DNA from: Nitzschia sp. DOCU1
Taxonomy: Eukaryota; Bacillariophyta; Bacillariophyceae; Bacillariales; Bacillariaceae
Assembly (NCBI GenBank): GCA_951394045.1
Contig: OX595986.1
Location: 558,001 to 622,000, forward strand
Direction of reading: 5' to 3'
Length of the DNA: 64,000 nucleotides
This document shows, piece after piece, positions 30,950 through 40,743 of this stretch. Under the pieces are notes generated by a model. It did not search any database and was not told the origin of the DNA. It was given only the letters and a program-made list of their open reading frames with translations. Each line of letters opens with the position of its first letter. Positions within the stretch are counted from its first letter, which is position 1. Both the position numbers and the translations under genes were made by a program.

Positions 30950-32404
30950 ATGACAGTGGAGAAGATGGAACAAGTTCACCTCATGGAAACTTGCGTTTCC
31001 ATCGAATATCTTGAAGACAATAGCAATGTTAATTTTGAGGTGTATGTGACGGGAGACGATCCAGCTTCGAAATATATCTCTGACACAGATTCTGAGGGAA
31101 AAAGAGAAGAAGGTGGCCTGGAAACGTCGCTTGACAAGAGGCTAGTGCAACTCTTTACGCTGGTGATTGAAAAGAAGTGGGCCAGAGTATTTGCATTAGT
31201 TGAGCAAGACAACGACGTTGCCGAACTTACCTTCAAATCTTCCATCCCATCGAATCACGAGAATAACATGCTTTTGCACCATGTCTGCAAAAACAACGCC
31301 CCAAAGGAAGTTATTGAGTGCGTGCTCAAAGCCAACAACAATGCGGCCTCTATGCCTGGTAGCGGTGGATTTTTGCCGCTCCATTATGCCTGTGCTTTCG
31401 GGGCGCCCATTTCAGTGGTCGAGATGCTTCTCGATGAGCATCCTGGCGCTGTAAAGGTTAAAGAAGGCCGCAAGTCGCGTCTTCCCCTTCATTTAGCGGC
31501 ACGTCGCGAAGATCCGGCCACCGCGGAAGTGATCGTGCTTCTCATGTCGTACTATCCAGAGGCAACCATTGCGCTGGATGGCAATGGCTTCCGCCCCATC
31601 GACTATGCTGTAAAGGCTATTGGCAAGAACAAGAAAACACAATGGGAAAATATCGCAGTGCTTGAAATGGGTCAAAAGTGGATCCGAGTGGGGCAGAACG
31701 TGACTTTGCGATTGGAGGAAGATTTCGCAGAACGCCTGCGAGCACTTGAGAAGGATTTCGGAAGTTATGTGGAATCGCTCAAAGTAGTCCATGATGAAGA
31801 AGTTGCTCGAATCGCCAATGATTTATTGGATGCTGAGTTTGACCGTGAGCTTATGGCCGAAGAACTGAAGCTAGGAAAACAAGAGTTGGACGAGATGGAT
31901 ACCGTTCTTCAAGCCAAGCTGGACGCCATGAAGGACAAGTACGATCGTTTCCTGTCCTTGCAGGAAGAATTACGTTTAGAAAGGCGTGAACTTCAAACTC
32001 CAGATAATGAGACCGAGGCGTTACTGACTCCAGCACAAGTGGACGAGACGGAACTAGCCGTGACCATCGAATCGAAGTCGAAGCGCATCACGGAACTGGA
32101 GGAAGAACTAGCCGAGTCACTGCGCATGCAAGAGCTGACTTCGCTCGGCAACAAACCTCCCACCGAGACGGAAGCGAAGCTACTATCTAAGATTACTGCC
32201 TTGGAAAAAGCAGAACGTATCAAAGCTGGTGTAATCAGGAGGATATCTGCTATGGCGCAAGAGCAAAAAAGGAAGTCTCAAAGCCATGTCATTGAGCTCG
32301 TGTCAGTGATCAACGAACAGCAGCACCAGATAAATGCGCTTGTGTCAAAACTTGACTTTTGCGAGGAGCAAATCAATGTTTTGAAGGAACGCCTACCAGC
32401 TTGA
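30950..32404 (+). CDS. Ankyrin-repeat protein with C-terminal coiled coil
   Basis: Single-exon protein of 484 aa. Residues about 95-225 hold ankyrin repeats: NMLLHHVCKNNAPKEVIECVLKANNNAA, then GFLPLHYACAFGAPISVVEMLLDEHPGAV, then SRLPLHLAARREDPATAEVIVLLMSYYPEA, then GFRPIDYA. The repeat type with 'x-YPEA' ends is common in diatom ankyrin proteins. From about residue 245 to the end it is a long coiled coil (LRALEKDFGSYVESLKVVHDEEVARIANDLLDAEF and beyond), with an acidic linker. No catalytic domain or membrane segment is present. Likely a scaffold; partners unknown. It converges on the SPF30-like gene. Confidence 0.75.
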   Translation: MTVEKMEQVHLMETCVSIEYLEDNSNVNFEVYVTGDDPASKYISDTDSEGKREEGGLETSLDKRLVQLFTLVIEKKWARVFALVEQDNDVAELTFKSSIPSNHENNMLLHHVCKNNAPKEVIECVLKANNNAASMPGSGGFLPLHYACAFGAPISVVEMLLDEHPGAVKVKEGRKSRLPLHLAARREDPATAEVIVLLMSYYPEATIALDGNGFRPIDYAVKAIGKNKKTQWENIAVLEMGQKWIRVGQNVTLRLEEDFAERLRALEKDFGSYVESLKVVHDEEVARIANDLLDAEFDRELMAEELKLGKQELDEMDTVLQAKLDAMKDKYDRFLSLQEELRLERRELQTPDNETEALLTPAQVDETELAVTIESKSKRITELEEELAESLRMQELTSLGNKPPTETEAKLLSKITALEKAERIKAGVIRRISAMAQEQKRKSQSHVIELVSVINEQQHQINALVSKLDFCEEQINVLKERLPA

Positions 32405-32595
32405 GTCGATGGGTAACATGTTGAACTGTATACATGATTAAAGGGCCTTTATTACACCCTGTGGCTATACGCTGGAAAACATATATGCTAACTAGGAATT
32501 CATTTCCCTGTAGTTCAGACAGCTAAGTCACGTAACTACAAAGTAAAGGATGTATATTACACCGAAAAAGCGGCATCGCGCCCGACAAATTCCCC

Positions 32596-33240
32596 TTAAA
32601 GGTGCTTGTGTCGCTTTCGTTGTCCAAATTCCGTCTTTGTCTTTCTTGAGATTACCCCCACACGATCATTGACCGTGTCTTGAGTAGCGAAGATACTACC
32701 ACCTGCTGAGCTCTTCTTCTTCTGAAAGGACTGCCACGACTTCTGCTTTTGTTCATGTTCGACTTCTTTCCGGCGTTCGCGGTATTGACTCTTGAGCGCT
32801 TTCAATGCTCGACGTTTCTTTTTCTTTTCTGCCTCCGAATCCTGCTCATTGACTATCAGATGGGGCGGGACCACAAAATCCTTCAGCTTCTTCGCTTTCT
32901 TCTTTGATGATAGTCCGTCTGGCGGAGGATTCATTGTCGGCTTGTTGTCCACGGTGGCGACGGCAGCAGCCGCAGCGCCAGCGGCTACCGCATGTTCCGC
33001 TGCTATCGTCCCTAGCGGCGGCGGAGAAAATGGTGGCGGGGGAAGCACGAGTTCTGGTTCTCCAATCGTTGATTCTGATACTGTGGGGGGTCGATTCTTT
33101 GTCAATTGCAAAAGCTCCACCAGATCCTTTTTCAACGTCAGCAGAGACTCATCCGTCGGCGACTCGGCCAAAAGTAACTCGATGTTTGCCAGCTGAGCTT
33201 CATACTCGGCTATCTGTTCCGCCGATGCCACCTCCGCCAT
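32596..33240 (-). CDS. SPF30/SMNDC1-like splicing factor without a visible Tudor domain
   Basis: Protein of 214 aa. The N-terminus EQIAEYEAQLANIELLLAESPTDESLLTLKKDLVELLQLTK matches the start of SPF30 (SMNDC1), a U2 snRNP-associated spliceosome assembly factor. The C-terminal half also matches in order: FVVPPHL, KKKKRRALKALKSQYRERRKE, KSWQSF, then SIFATQDTVNDRVGV, which corresponds to the SIFASPESVxGKVGV block of SPF30. Between them the Tudor domain, expected after residue ~65 in the family, is replaced by a Pro/Ala-rich low-complexity stretch (PPPPFSPPPLG, AAGAAAAAV). If this is the true orthologue it would lack dimethylarginine binding. The gene has no visible intron in which the Tudor coding region could be hidden. 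Confidence 0.7.
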   Translation of the reverse strand: MAEVASAEQIAEYEAQLANIELLLAESPTDESLLTLKKDLVELLQLTKNRPPTVSESTIGEPELVLPPPPFSPPPLGTIAAEHAVAAGAAAAAVATVDNKPTMNPPPDGLSSKKKAKKLKDFVVPPHLIVNEQDSEAEKKKKRRALKALKSQYRERRKEVEHEQKQKSWQSFQKKKSSAGGSIFATQDTVNDRVGVISRKTKTEFGQRKRHKHL

Positions 33241-33878
33241 GGTTCGCAGTGATGCCTTTCCTCGTTATACGGCTTGCCCAGGTGAGACTCCAGCAAAGAT
33301 AACAACAGAAGGGTTATAGTTTCATATGGTTTGTTTTATGTGCCTTGGTTGCCACCTGCGCTGTTGTCGTCTGTCGAAAACCCTCCATTTCGATTTTTTG
33401 CGTTGCCCCCCGTGCGCGTTCCGATCTGCGAGGTCGGGGCTTCGAGAAGAAGAGAGCGAAACTTTTTACTCGGACCAGTCGTATTTTGGATGATCGAATG
33501 AGTCAAACTTGACTTGAACTTTCGATCAATGAGACTGCGTGCGACGTGGTGGCGCCGTTCGCGCCGGGCGTCGCACCTTGGCAGTCGCGAGATTTTCCCA
33601 ACTGACGCCAGAGCGGTTGGTGTCAAAAAAGGTGACTTCCATCCACCGATCGTTGCGACATCATCCCTTCATTCCAACATCGTTGGCACCGAGACACTCT
33701 TTTCACGCCACAAACAACAGTATCATTGACGCATTTGGTGCAAATTCTTGGATAAGGACCCATTGGCATCAAGAATATTCAGGCTCAGAATTCATCGACT
33801 CTGACTTTTTTGCTGTCCATTGCCACCGTCAGTTGGAGCAACGAATCTACTTTGGCGATTTCGCGAATCTTGCACCGA
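33241..33878. other. Divergent intergenic region
   Basis: This 638 bp spacer separates the SPF30-like gene and a small membrane-protein gene. It includes CCAACATCGTTGG-type palindromic sequence near 33677. No gene was recognised. Confidence 0.35.
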
Positions 33879-34442
33879 ATGATTCGTCGGAAAGGAGATA
33901 CAGTAAGGAACACGCAATCCTTGTACTCTCATTCGAATAGCAACGTAGTATTGTCGCAATCGAGTTTTGGCCATCGGACGCCGTCATCGTCGTCGATCCG
34001 GCACGAAGAATCGTTCTCTGATTTTCACGAGGCCTACGCCGAGTACGAGTCTATTGGAGGCGATAATACACAAGGCACGACATTGAATAGCCAACCAGAG
34101 AGACGCACAAGGAAACGAGACCTTTTACTGTGCCATTCCCTTCTTATTATAACCAGTGTTATAACAGCGATCATGAATGCGGCTATTACCATCTTCGGAA
34201 TGGGTGTCGGGGTCGGTTTGATTTTGGGTGATACCATTCGAGGAAGCTCTCTTTCGGCTAGAGTTGGAGCCGTGAGTAATTCCACGTCTGCAGCGACAAA
34301 TGGCCAACCATCGGAGCATGAAACAGTACTGGTGGTGCAACCAGCGACGCCAAATTGTCGTGCCACAATACGACGCGTCCCAACACGGCCACCGCCACCT
34401 CCTCATTTCTCTCGTACAGCCTCCACTATGCCAGCACAGTAG
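33879..34442 (+). CDS. Small predicted membrane protein
   Basis: Predicted 187-aa protein from the first ATG in an open frame. It has a Ser-rich polar N-terminal half, a basic step (ERRTRKRD), and a long hydrophobic stretch LLLCHSLLIITSVITAIMNAAITIFGMGVGVGLILGD, probably one long or two short membrane helices with a Gly-rich end. A polar tail with a run of six prolines follows. No family is recognised. Composition and the clear topology support coding, but there is no homology evidence, so confidence is moderate. Confidence 0.45.
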   Translation: MIRRKGDTVRNTQSLYSHSNSNVVLSQSSFGHRTPSSSSIRHEESFSDFHEAYAEYESIGGDNTQGTTLNSQPERRTRKRDLLLCHSLLIITSVITAIMNAAITIFGMGVGVGLILGDTIRGSSLSARVGAVSNSTSAATNGQPSEHETVLVVQPATPNCRATIRRVPTRPPPPPHFSRTASTMPAQ

Positions 34443-34744
34443 GCACAGATCGAGTAACGAAGCGAAACGAACGATTTGGAACTATGAAATCTTTTGTAGA
34501 CATCCGGAAGAGTTGATCTCGAGATGGGAGCGTCAAGACCTGCCAATGCTGTCAACGAAGAAATAACGTGCGAAATTCTCATCTTAGCTACTATATTTAA
34601 ACACTATTGATATGTTTATATATTCACTAATAGTAATACTTCAGAAGACGGGATCCTTTCTCAAGGAGTAATCACTACCGTCGAAATGGTCTAGAGTCAA
34701 AACATTTAGAGATGGCTTGGATCGCCTATATAGATACCGACCGA
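34443..34744. other. Convergent 3' flanks
   Basis: About 300 bp between the small membrane-protein gene and the acyltransferase gene; AT-rich near 34590-34640, as expected for 3' ends. Nothing else is seen. Confidence 0.35.
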
Positions 34745-35641
34745 CTAGCTCTGCTTTGAATAATCTGGCAGAACGCTATAAATCGTGTCAAACGATTCTT
34801 TTTTGAGAGTCTCCAAATCTTTGCCCGTCGTTTCAATGGGAGGATGTACTATAATCTTGATCGGTTGCGGTGCCTTGGCCAAAGGATACCATGAGTTCCA
34901 TACCGTCAGGGGGATATCCAAACTGACGGGAATGAGTTTCGACTTGTTCTCTAGCGCAATTTTGAAAGCTCCGTCCTTAAAGGGCAGTCGTTCACCCAGT
35001 TGCCGTGTTCCCTGCGGAAAGAAGAACATGGGGATCCCGGCTTGAACAGAAGCATTCGATTGAATGTACAGGTTTCGAGCTCCTGTTCGACTATTGGTTC
35101 CCGACTGCTTTTTGAGTCGATCGATGAGGACATGATCGCTTAGCCACATAATTTGACCGACCCCAGGTAGGAACATGACGCTTGACTTTGCGATCCAGCG
35201 CCATTCTCGGTTCAAATAGTAAACGACTGCGGCATCAATCTGAGAAGTATGGTTTGCCACAAATACCGGAGCAGGTGATTTATACAGAGATTCTTCAGGG
35301 ATGTTCTCCATCCCTACCACTTCTACAGGAGCGATGATGTATTTGCAGAGCCACTGAGCAACATTCCTCTCGACTACTGCATGAGCCCATGGCCTTGGAT
35401 GCCAAGTCCGAGCATATATACAGTAAAGTGGCGTCATCAGACCCCCAAAGGCACACAAGAGCATCCAAAAAATGTTCATGACAAAAACTTTGAGAAATCC
35501 AAAGTAGCTGAGAGACGGAAGGTTAGGATGCTTCCAGATCTTTCGCTCTTGAAGAACCACTGCAAAACTGCCCAGAACGACTGTCGACAAAAAGATGACG
35601 ACGAATGCCTTCAGGAGAAGCGCCAGTATCCAGAAAAACAT
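34745..35641 (-). CDS. 1-acyl-sn-glycerol-3-phosphate acyltransferase (PlsC family)
   Basis: Protein of 298 aa from the ATG at 35641; the frame stays open 80 codons further up, but without an ATG. Membrane helices lie at the N-terminus (FFWILALLLKAFVVIFLSTVVLG) and near residue 50. The acyltransferase domain shows motif I NHTSQID (catalytic His and Asp, NHxxxxD), motif II around VLIDRLKKQSG, motif III FFFPQGTRQLGER and motif IV LIPVSLDIP. It would transfer a fatty acyl chain to lysophosphatidate, giving phosphatidate for membrane lipids or oil. No plastid presequence is obvious, so an ER location is likely. The upstream open stretch could be a spliced N-terminal extension. Confidence 0.8.
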   Translation of the reverse strand: MFFWILALLLKAFVVIFLSTVVLGSFAVVLQERKIWKHPNLPSLSYFGFLKVFVMNIFWMLLCAFGGLMTPLYCIYARTWHPRPWAHAVVERNVAQWLCKYIIAPVEVVGMENIPEESLYKSPAPVFVANHTSQIDAAVVYYLNREWRWIAKSSVMFLPGVGQIMWLSDHVLIDRLKKQSGTNSRTGARNLYIQSNASVQAGIPMFFFPQGTRQLGERLPFKDGAFKIALENKSKLIPVSLDIPLTVWNSWYPLAKAPQPIKIIVHPPIETTGKDLETLKKESFDTIYSVLPDYSKQS

Positions 35642-36245
35642 GATGATTCGTCCAGAAAGAGAAGACGATTGCTGCAGTGTGTTATCAAGGTGTTGCTCTT
35701 TAGGCGACAGCGAAGCTCCAGTTGCATTAGTGGTGGGGATAAAGTAGTCATTGTGAATGACAGCACTGCGAATGAAGAAGCGCCTTGTAAAAAACCCCGT
35801 GTGACTTATTTGAATTGAATGAATTCTTTTCGCCAAGGGAAGAATTGAAGTTGGCGGCTGACAGCCAGACGTGATATCCAACCAGCGCGTGCGCGCATTT
35901 TACATTGTGAATTGATCAAATTGACTTGATGACGCATCTCGACATGGGTGAGTCCGTCTGTCCTTCCTCCCATCGCCACCGGACTTGATGACTGATTCCT
36001 TCGACCACTATTGTACTTGGTCAACAAAGTGCGGGGATCGACTATCGGTAGACAACTATGCTACAATATGAAGTTACTGGTCCCTTTGTGTACAAAAGGA
36101 TCATACTAGAGAACTAACGATGCTTTCGAGTATTGCATCGTCCAGCAAGTAGTTGGAACAAGGTGAATACAGATAATAATACCAATTGAGTAGTCACCGG
36201 ACAATTAATAGCTAGGGGTAGTTTCTCTGTGACTGTATGTTGCGT
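35642..36245. other. Intergenic between two minus-strand genes
   Basis: About 604 bp hold the promoter of the acyltransferase and the 3' flank of the FBPase. The open frame upstream of the acyltransferase covers 35642-35881. No other gene is supported. Confidence 0.35.
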
Positions 36246-37561
36246 TTACTGCTCCGCGACGTAGGCATCAATGACTTCTTGCACCGCGTTCTTGGATCCC
36301 ATGATGATAGGAACACGTTGGTGCACGAATTCAGGCTGGATTTCCATGACACGTTCCTTTCCAGTCGTCGAAATACCTCCGGCTTGTTCCATAATGAACG
36401 ACATGGGGGCACCCTCGTACAACAATCGGAGTTTTCCGTTGGGGTTCTTGGTATCACCGGGGTAGCCGAAAACACCTCCGTACAACAGGGTACGGTGGAC
36501 ATCACCGACCATGGATCCAATGTATCGGCTCGAGAAGCGCTCGCCACTTCGGCCAGTTCCCTCGCGCCAGCCCTTAACAACCTTTTGCAAAGGAGCATCC
36601 CACTTCTCCAAGTTGGCCTCGTTGAACGAGTAGATCTTGCAGTCTTGGGGGATTTTGACATCGGGCTTGGAAAGCACAAATTCGCCGATCTGTTCATCCA
36701 AAGTAAAGATGTAAACTCCGTTTCCAAGAGTCAAGGCCAAGAAAGTAGAGGACGAGTAAAGACAGTACGCGGCAGCGACCAAGTTGGTTCCGGGTTGAAG
36801 AGTGTTAGCAAGACATTGCGCTTCTTGTTCGGTACATTCCTCGCCGACGCACGTAGGGTCGATTGCGCAGTTGTCGTCGTGTTCGTAGATACCAATGATG
36901 GTACCGGTAGGAATACCGGCATCGACGTTGGAAGATCCGTCAAGGGGGTCGAAGACTGCAACATATTTCTCGCCTTCTTCGATGACGATTTCTTGAGCGT
37001 CCGATCTGGAGTTTCCAATCACATCAACCTTTTTTCAATAGCGAGAGAAAAAAGTTAGAATAATTAGACCGAACATTCGATAGTGACTTGCTAGCACAAA
37101 CTTACAGGAACATCCTCTTCTTCAGAGGCGAGAACACCAAGACGACCGGTGAATCGGAGCGCTCGCTTCAAAAGATCGTTTGTGATCACATCCAACTTCT
37201 TCTGGTCTTCACCCTGAATATTGACTTCGCCTTGGTATCCCAAAGTCGAACTGGAAGGAAGTTGCGATCGCTTGACCAAGTTGGTCATGGCTTTGCACGC
37301 CGTGTCAATAGCACCGAAAAGAGTGGTAAGCTCACGGATTTCAGGGTTCAACATGGCAACCTCGTTCATGAATCGCGTCAAAGTGACACCCGTGGTCTCG
37401 CACACTTCATCGAAGACGGGAACCTTGGTCTTTTGTCGCGCCATGACTGGGGCTTCTTCCACGACGGAAAAGAGGGCAGAGGACCGCGCCGTGAAGGCGG
37501 CCTTCTGGGTAAAGGCAGAAGCCCCAACGGCGAAGGTTACGAAAGCAACAGAGAACTTCAT
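36246..37561 (-). CDS. FBP: Plastid fructose-1,6-bisphosphatase, copy 1
   Basis: Two exons, 37561-37106 and 37028-36246, joined at EEDVP/VDVIG in phase 0, give 412 aa. It hydrolyses fructose-1,6-bisphosphate to fructose-6-phosphate. The presequence MKFSVAFVTFAVGASAF/TQKAAF is a typical diatom plastid signal with the ASAF junction. Catalytic features are EEGEKYVAVFDPLDGSSNVDAG (metal-binding DPLDGS), SRYIGSMVGDVHR (FBPase substrate loop) and KLRLLYEGAPMSF. Between the metal site and LVAAAYCLYSSS there is an inserted loop with four Cys in DDNCAIDPTCVGEECTEQEAQC, at the place of the redox-regulated 170s loop of plant chloroplast FBPase, so thioredoxin control is likely. It is head-to-head with a second copy 414 bp away. 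Confidence 0.92.
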
Positions 37562-37975
37562 GGTCAGGATTCTTGTGACAACGACAGGTTGCTTTTTGGG
37601 GCCATGGTGCTCTCGTCGTGTTTGCCGCCACTAATCCGCCGAAAAAGAAAACAGGCAGATGCCCCGACAGGAACAAGTACGTGGCCCGAAACCACGCATT
37701 TTCGTATTCGTATTTTTGGAATATCTAATTTAGTGTATATATGTATTCCGTAGAAAGCTTTTTCGTTATTCTAAGAAAGATCCCCGACTGAGGGTTCGGC
37801 GCATACGTTTGTGAATCCTTTCGCACGTCTTCCTTTTCGTCGTGTCGGCGAAATCCTCCGTCGTTTCGATGTTTGCGGTGGTGGTGGCCACCATGACCAC
37901 GCGAGGTCTTCGCAGTGTTTCTTTCGACACTGAAGATATTGTCCCAGATAGTTATTTCTGTCACTCCTGCCGACC
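37562..37975. promoter_or_regulatory. Bidirectional promoter between plastid FBPase copies
   Basis: Only 414 bp separate the two start codons, so the divergent FBPase genes very probably share regulatory DNA. An AT-rich patch with TATTTTTGG lies near 37710. The TGACGT/TGACGC CO2-responsive type elements seen before SBP2 were not found here. Confidence 0.5.
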
Positions 37976-39264
37976 ATGAAGTACACCATCTCTACTACCT
38001 TTCTTTTTCTTGCCGGAGTTTCGGCCTTCACCCAGCCGACGGCGTTCCGTCCCAAGACCGCCCTCAATGTTGTGGCTGAGCCCAAGACGAAGGTTCCCGT
38101 CTTCGACGAAGTTTGCGAAACTACCGGTGTCACTTTGAAGCGATTCATGTCGGAAGTCGCCATGTTGAACCCCGAGCTTCAAGAGTTGACCACCCTTTTC
38201 GGTGCCATTGATACTGCGTGCAAGGCTATCACCAACTTGGTCAAGCGATCGCAACTTCCTTCTAGTTCGACTTTGGGATACCAGGGCGAAGTGAATGTTC
38301 AGGGTGAAGACCAGAAGAAGTTGGATGTGATCACAAACGATCTTTTGAAGCGAGCGCTCCGATTCACCGGTCGTCTTGGTGTTCTCGCCTCTGAAGAAGA
38401 GGATGTTCCGGTAAGTGTTCCTATTTCGAAATATCCACCGAATCTTGTTGCATGGGTTCTCATATTATCGGACATTTGACCTTACTCCTTGTGCAGGTTG
38501 ATCTTATGGGGGACAAGGAAGTTCTCTTTGATGAAACTGAGAAGTATGTGTGCGTCTTTGATCCTTTGGATGGATCTTCCAACGTCGATGCCGGCATTCC
38601 AACTGGTACTATCATCGGCATCTACGAACACGATGAAAATTGTGAGATCGACCCCAACTGCGTCGGCGAGGAATGCTCCAAGCAAGAAGCGCTATGCATC
38701 AGCAACACCTTGCAGCCAGGATCCAACTTGGTCGCTGCAGCCTACTGCCTCTACTCTTCCTCCACCTTCATGGTCTTGACTTTGGGCGCCGGAACATATG
38801 GTTTCACTCTGGACGAAAACTTGGGCGAGTTCGTTTTGAGCCACCCCGACATGAAGATCCCTGAGACGTCGTCCATCATTTCCATGAACGAAGCCAACAC
38901 GCACATGTGGGACAAGCCGCTTCAAGAGGTGGTGATGAAGTGGAAGAAGGGTGAAGGAAAATCCGGAAAGGCATTCTCAAGCCGATACATTGGATCCATG
39001 GTCGGTGATGTCCACCGTACCCTGTTGTACGGAGGTGTTTTCGGCTACCCCGGTGATACCAAGAACCCCAACGGAAAACTCCGATTGTTGTACGAGGGTG
39101 CCCCCATGTCGTTTATTATGGAACAAGCCGGAGGTCTTTCGACGACTGGAAAGGAACGTGTCATGGACATCCAGCCTGAATTCGTCCACCAACGTGTTCC
39201 TATCATCATGGGATCCAAGAATGACGTGCAAGAAGTTATTGATGCTTATGCTGCTTCCAGCTAA
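37976..39264 (+). CDS. FBP: Plastid fructose-1,6-bisphosphatase, copy 2
   Basis: Two exons, 37976-38410 and 38497-39264, in phase 0, give 400 aa. The intron lies at the same codon as in copy 1 (EEDVP/VDLMG). Presequence MKYTISTTFLFLAGVSAF/TQPTAF is of the plastid type. The catalytic core is almost the same as in copy 1: DPLDGSSNVDAGIPTGTIIGIYEH, the Cys-rich loop NCEIDPNCVGEECSKQEALC, RYIGSMVGDVHRTLLYGGVFGYPGD and KLRLLYEGAPMSFIMEQAGG. The presequences and the residues just after VDV/VDL differ most. The near-identity of cores with divergent ends points to recent duplication or continued gene conversion. Both copies are intact. Confidence 0.92.
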
Positions 39265-39576
39265 ATGTGACGGCGACAAAATTGCAGCTAGAGAATATGA
39301 GTAACTAGACAACTATCGCGAATCTGAAACAGTCGTTTAGTTTGTGGGAAAGACAATTCACAACAACCGCGTGGGAATTAATATCCCTCGCAAAATACTG
39401 CCTATGAGTTCAACAATATTCTTTGGCGGGACGTTTGATACCTCGATTTGGAGGAATATGGCCAGTGACGGAAAGCGATCGAGCCATAAATCCTTCGGCC
39501 TTATAATCACCCTATGGGCAGCGACATCGAAGGCGGAAGCTCACAGTAACGCCATTAAACACCCCATTGCCCCATT
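39265..39576. other. Convergent 3' flanks
   Basis: The 312 bp between FBPase copy 2 and the ankyrin-like gene hold only 3' sequence; nothing further seen. Confidence 0.35.
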
Positions 39577-40743
39577 TCATTCCACTCTGCTAGATGAATA
39601 ATTGTAGTTTGTATGCGTCAGGGCTTCCTCGTAATGGGGGACCGCAAACAAAAAAATCTCATTCACAACTTCAGGTGGTAGACTCTGCCCGGTCCTCGAA
39701 TGAAAAGCTAGACTCAACATTTTTCGTAGAGGCGGCAGGATTTCGGTATTGATAATCTCAACAAGATAGTCAAGTTCTCCCAAGAAAGTCGGGTTGGTGG
39801 GAAAAATCCAACTCACACAAGGTAATTCCCAGTCTGCGTCTTCCCTCCGACCAACCCCAGCTCTCGTGTCCGAATCAGACTCGTCATTATCGTCTTCATC
39901 GCCATCCACTATTTCCCCCACTTCTGGATAATACACACGAATGCACCGCCCAAGTTCACGTCGCACGTTTCCTAGGACGGTCCCCCCACTTCGTGTGGAA
40001 TGGAGCATTGCAAAGGGATAGTGCTCCAAAAGTAAATTTCGATCTTGCTTCTTGATTGCTGCATGTACCGGCAATTCTCCCTCATCATTTGCTAGGCTTA
40101 GAGCTTGAGGGCATTCTTCCAAGATGCTTGCCAGGTTCTGTGGGACTCGATGACTATCTGCCACGGCTAGATGAAGTAAATGATTACCGTGGGCGTCCAC
40201 CAGTTTGTCCTGAGGAAATGTTTGCAGGAGCTGTCGAAATCGTTGTGCATCGCTAGTAGAAGTTGCATGATGGATGGCATATCGTCCATTGAAATCGCAG
40301 ATTGCACCGGCTTCGGGATACTGATTGAGTGCCCAATCGACCAGATTGGTCCAAACCACTAGTGGCTGATTCCAGACGCTCATACAGACATGCAACAAAG
40401 GCGGGCGTTCCTCAGTCCCCACCAGACAAGCAGGATAATCCGCCTTGACTAGGTAGGCAATGGTGTCCATCTGAGGATCCACTCGACTGCAGGCAGCAAA
40501 GAGCGGCGTTTGATGCCAAACCTCGCTGGCATTGGCGGTGACCGCCTCGGGGAAGCGCTCGACGAGTTGTTGAATGACATCGAGCCCCAGACCTCCACGA
40601 CAAGCATCATGCAGCGGGTATCCCATGGTGGACCTTTGGCGAACTAAATCAGGGCGTTCGTCCAGCAGCACCTCAAGACAAAGAGTGGGAATGCCATACT
40701 CCAAGTCTGCCAGCACTCGGCGAAGTGCATCGTCTGAAAACAT
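39577..40743 (-). CDS. Ankyrin-like repeat protein
   Basis: Single-exon protein of 388 aa. Repeats are visible from the start: GIPTLCLEVLLDERPDLVRQRSTMGYPLHDACRGGLGLDVIQQLVERFPEAV, then TPLFAACSRVDPQMDTIAYLVKADYPA, then RYAIHHATSTSDAQRFRQLLQTFP, then NHLLHLAVADSHRVPQNLASILEECPQAL, then ELPVHAAIKKQDRNLLLEHYP. The 'LxxxxPxA' repeat ends are the same style as in the 30950 protein. An acidic stretch (DGDEDDNDESDSDT) precedes a C-terminal region without recognised domain. Probable protein-protein interaction role; partners unknown. Confidence 0.7.
   Translation of the reverse strand: MFSDDALRRVLADLEYGIPTLCLEVLLDERPDLVRQRSTMGYPLHDACRGGLGLDVIQQLVERFPEAVTANASEVWHQTPLFAACSRVDPQMDTIAYLVKADYPACLVGTEERPPLLHVCMSVWNQPLVVWTNLVDWALNQYPEAGAICDFNGRYAIHHATSTSDAQRFRQLLQTFPQDKLVDAHGNHLLHLAVADSHRVPQNLASILEECPQALSLANDEGELPVHAAIKKQDRNLLLEHYPFAMLHSTRSGGTVLGNVRRELGRCIRVYYPEVGEIVDGDEDDNDESDSDTRAGVGRREDADWELPCVSWIFPTNPTFLGELDYLVEIINTEILPPLRKMLSLAFHSRTGQSLPPEVVNEIFLFAVPHYEEALTHTNYNYSSSRVE

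Noticed and set aside
36237..37058. Long plus-strand open frame of 273 codons, antisense to FBPase copy 1
   Set aside because: It mirrors the real FBPase exon on the other strand; the codon pattern of the FBPase produces it, and it has no features of its own.
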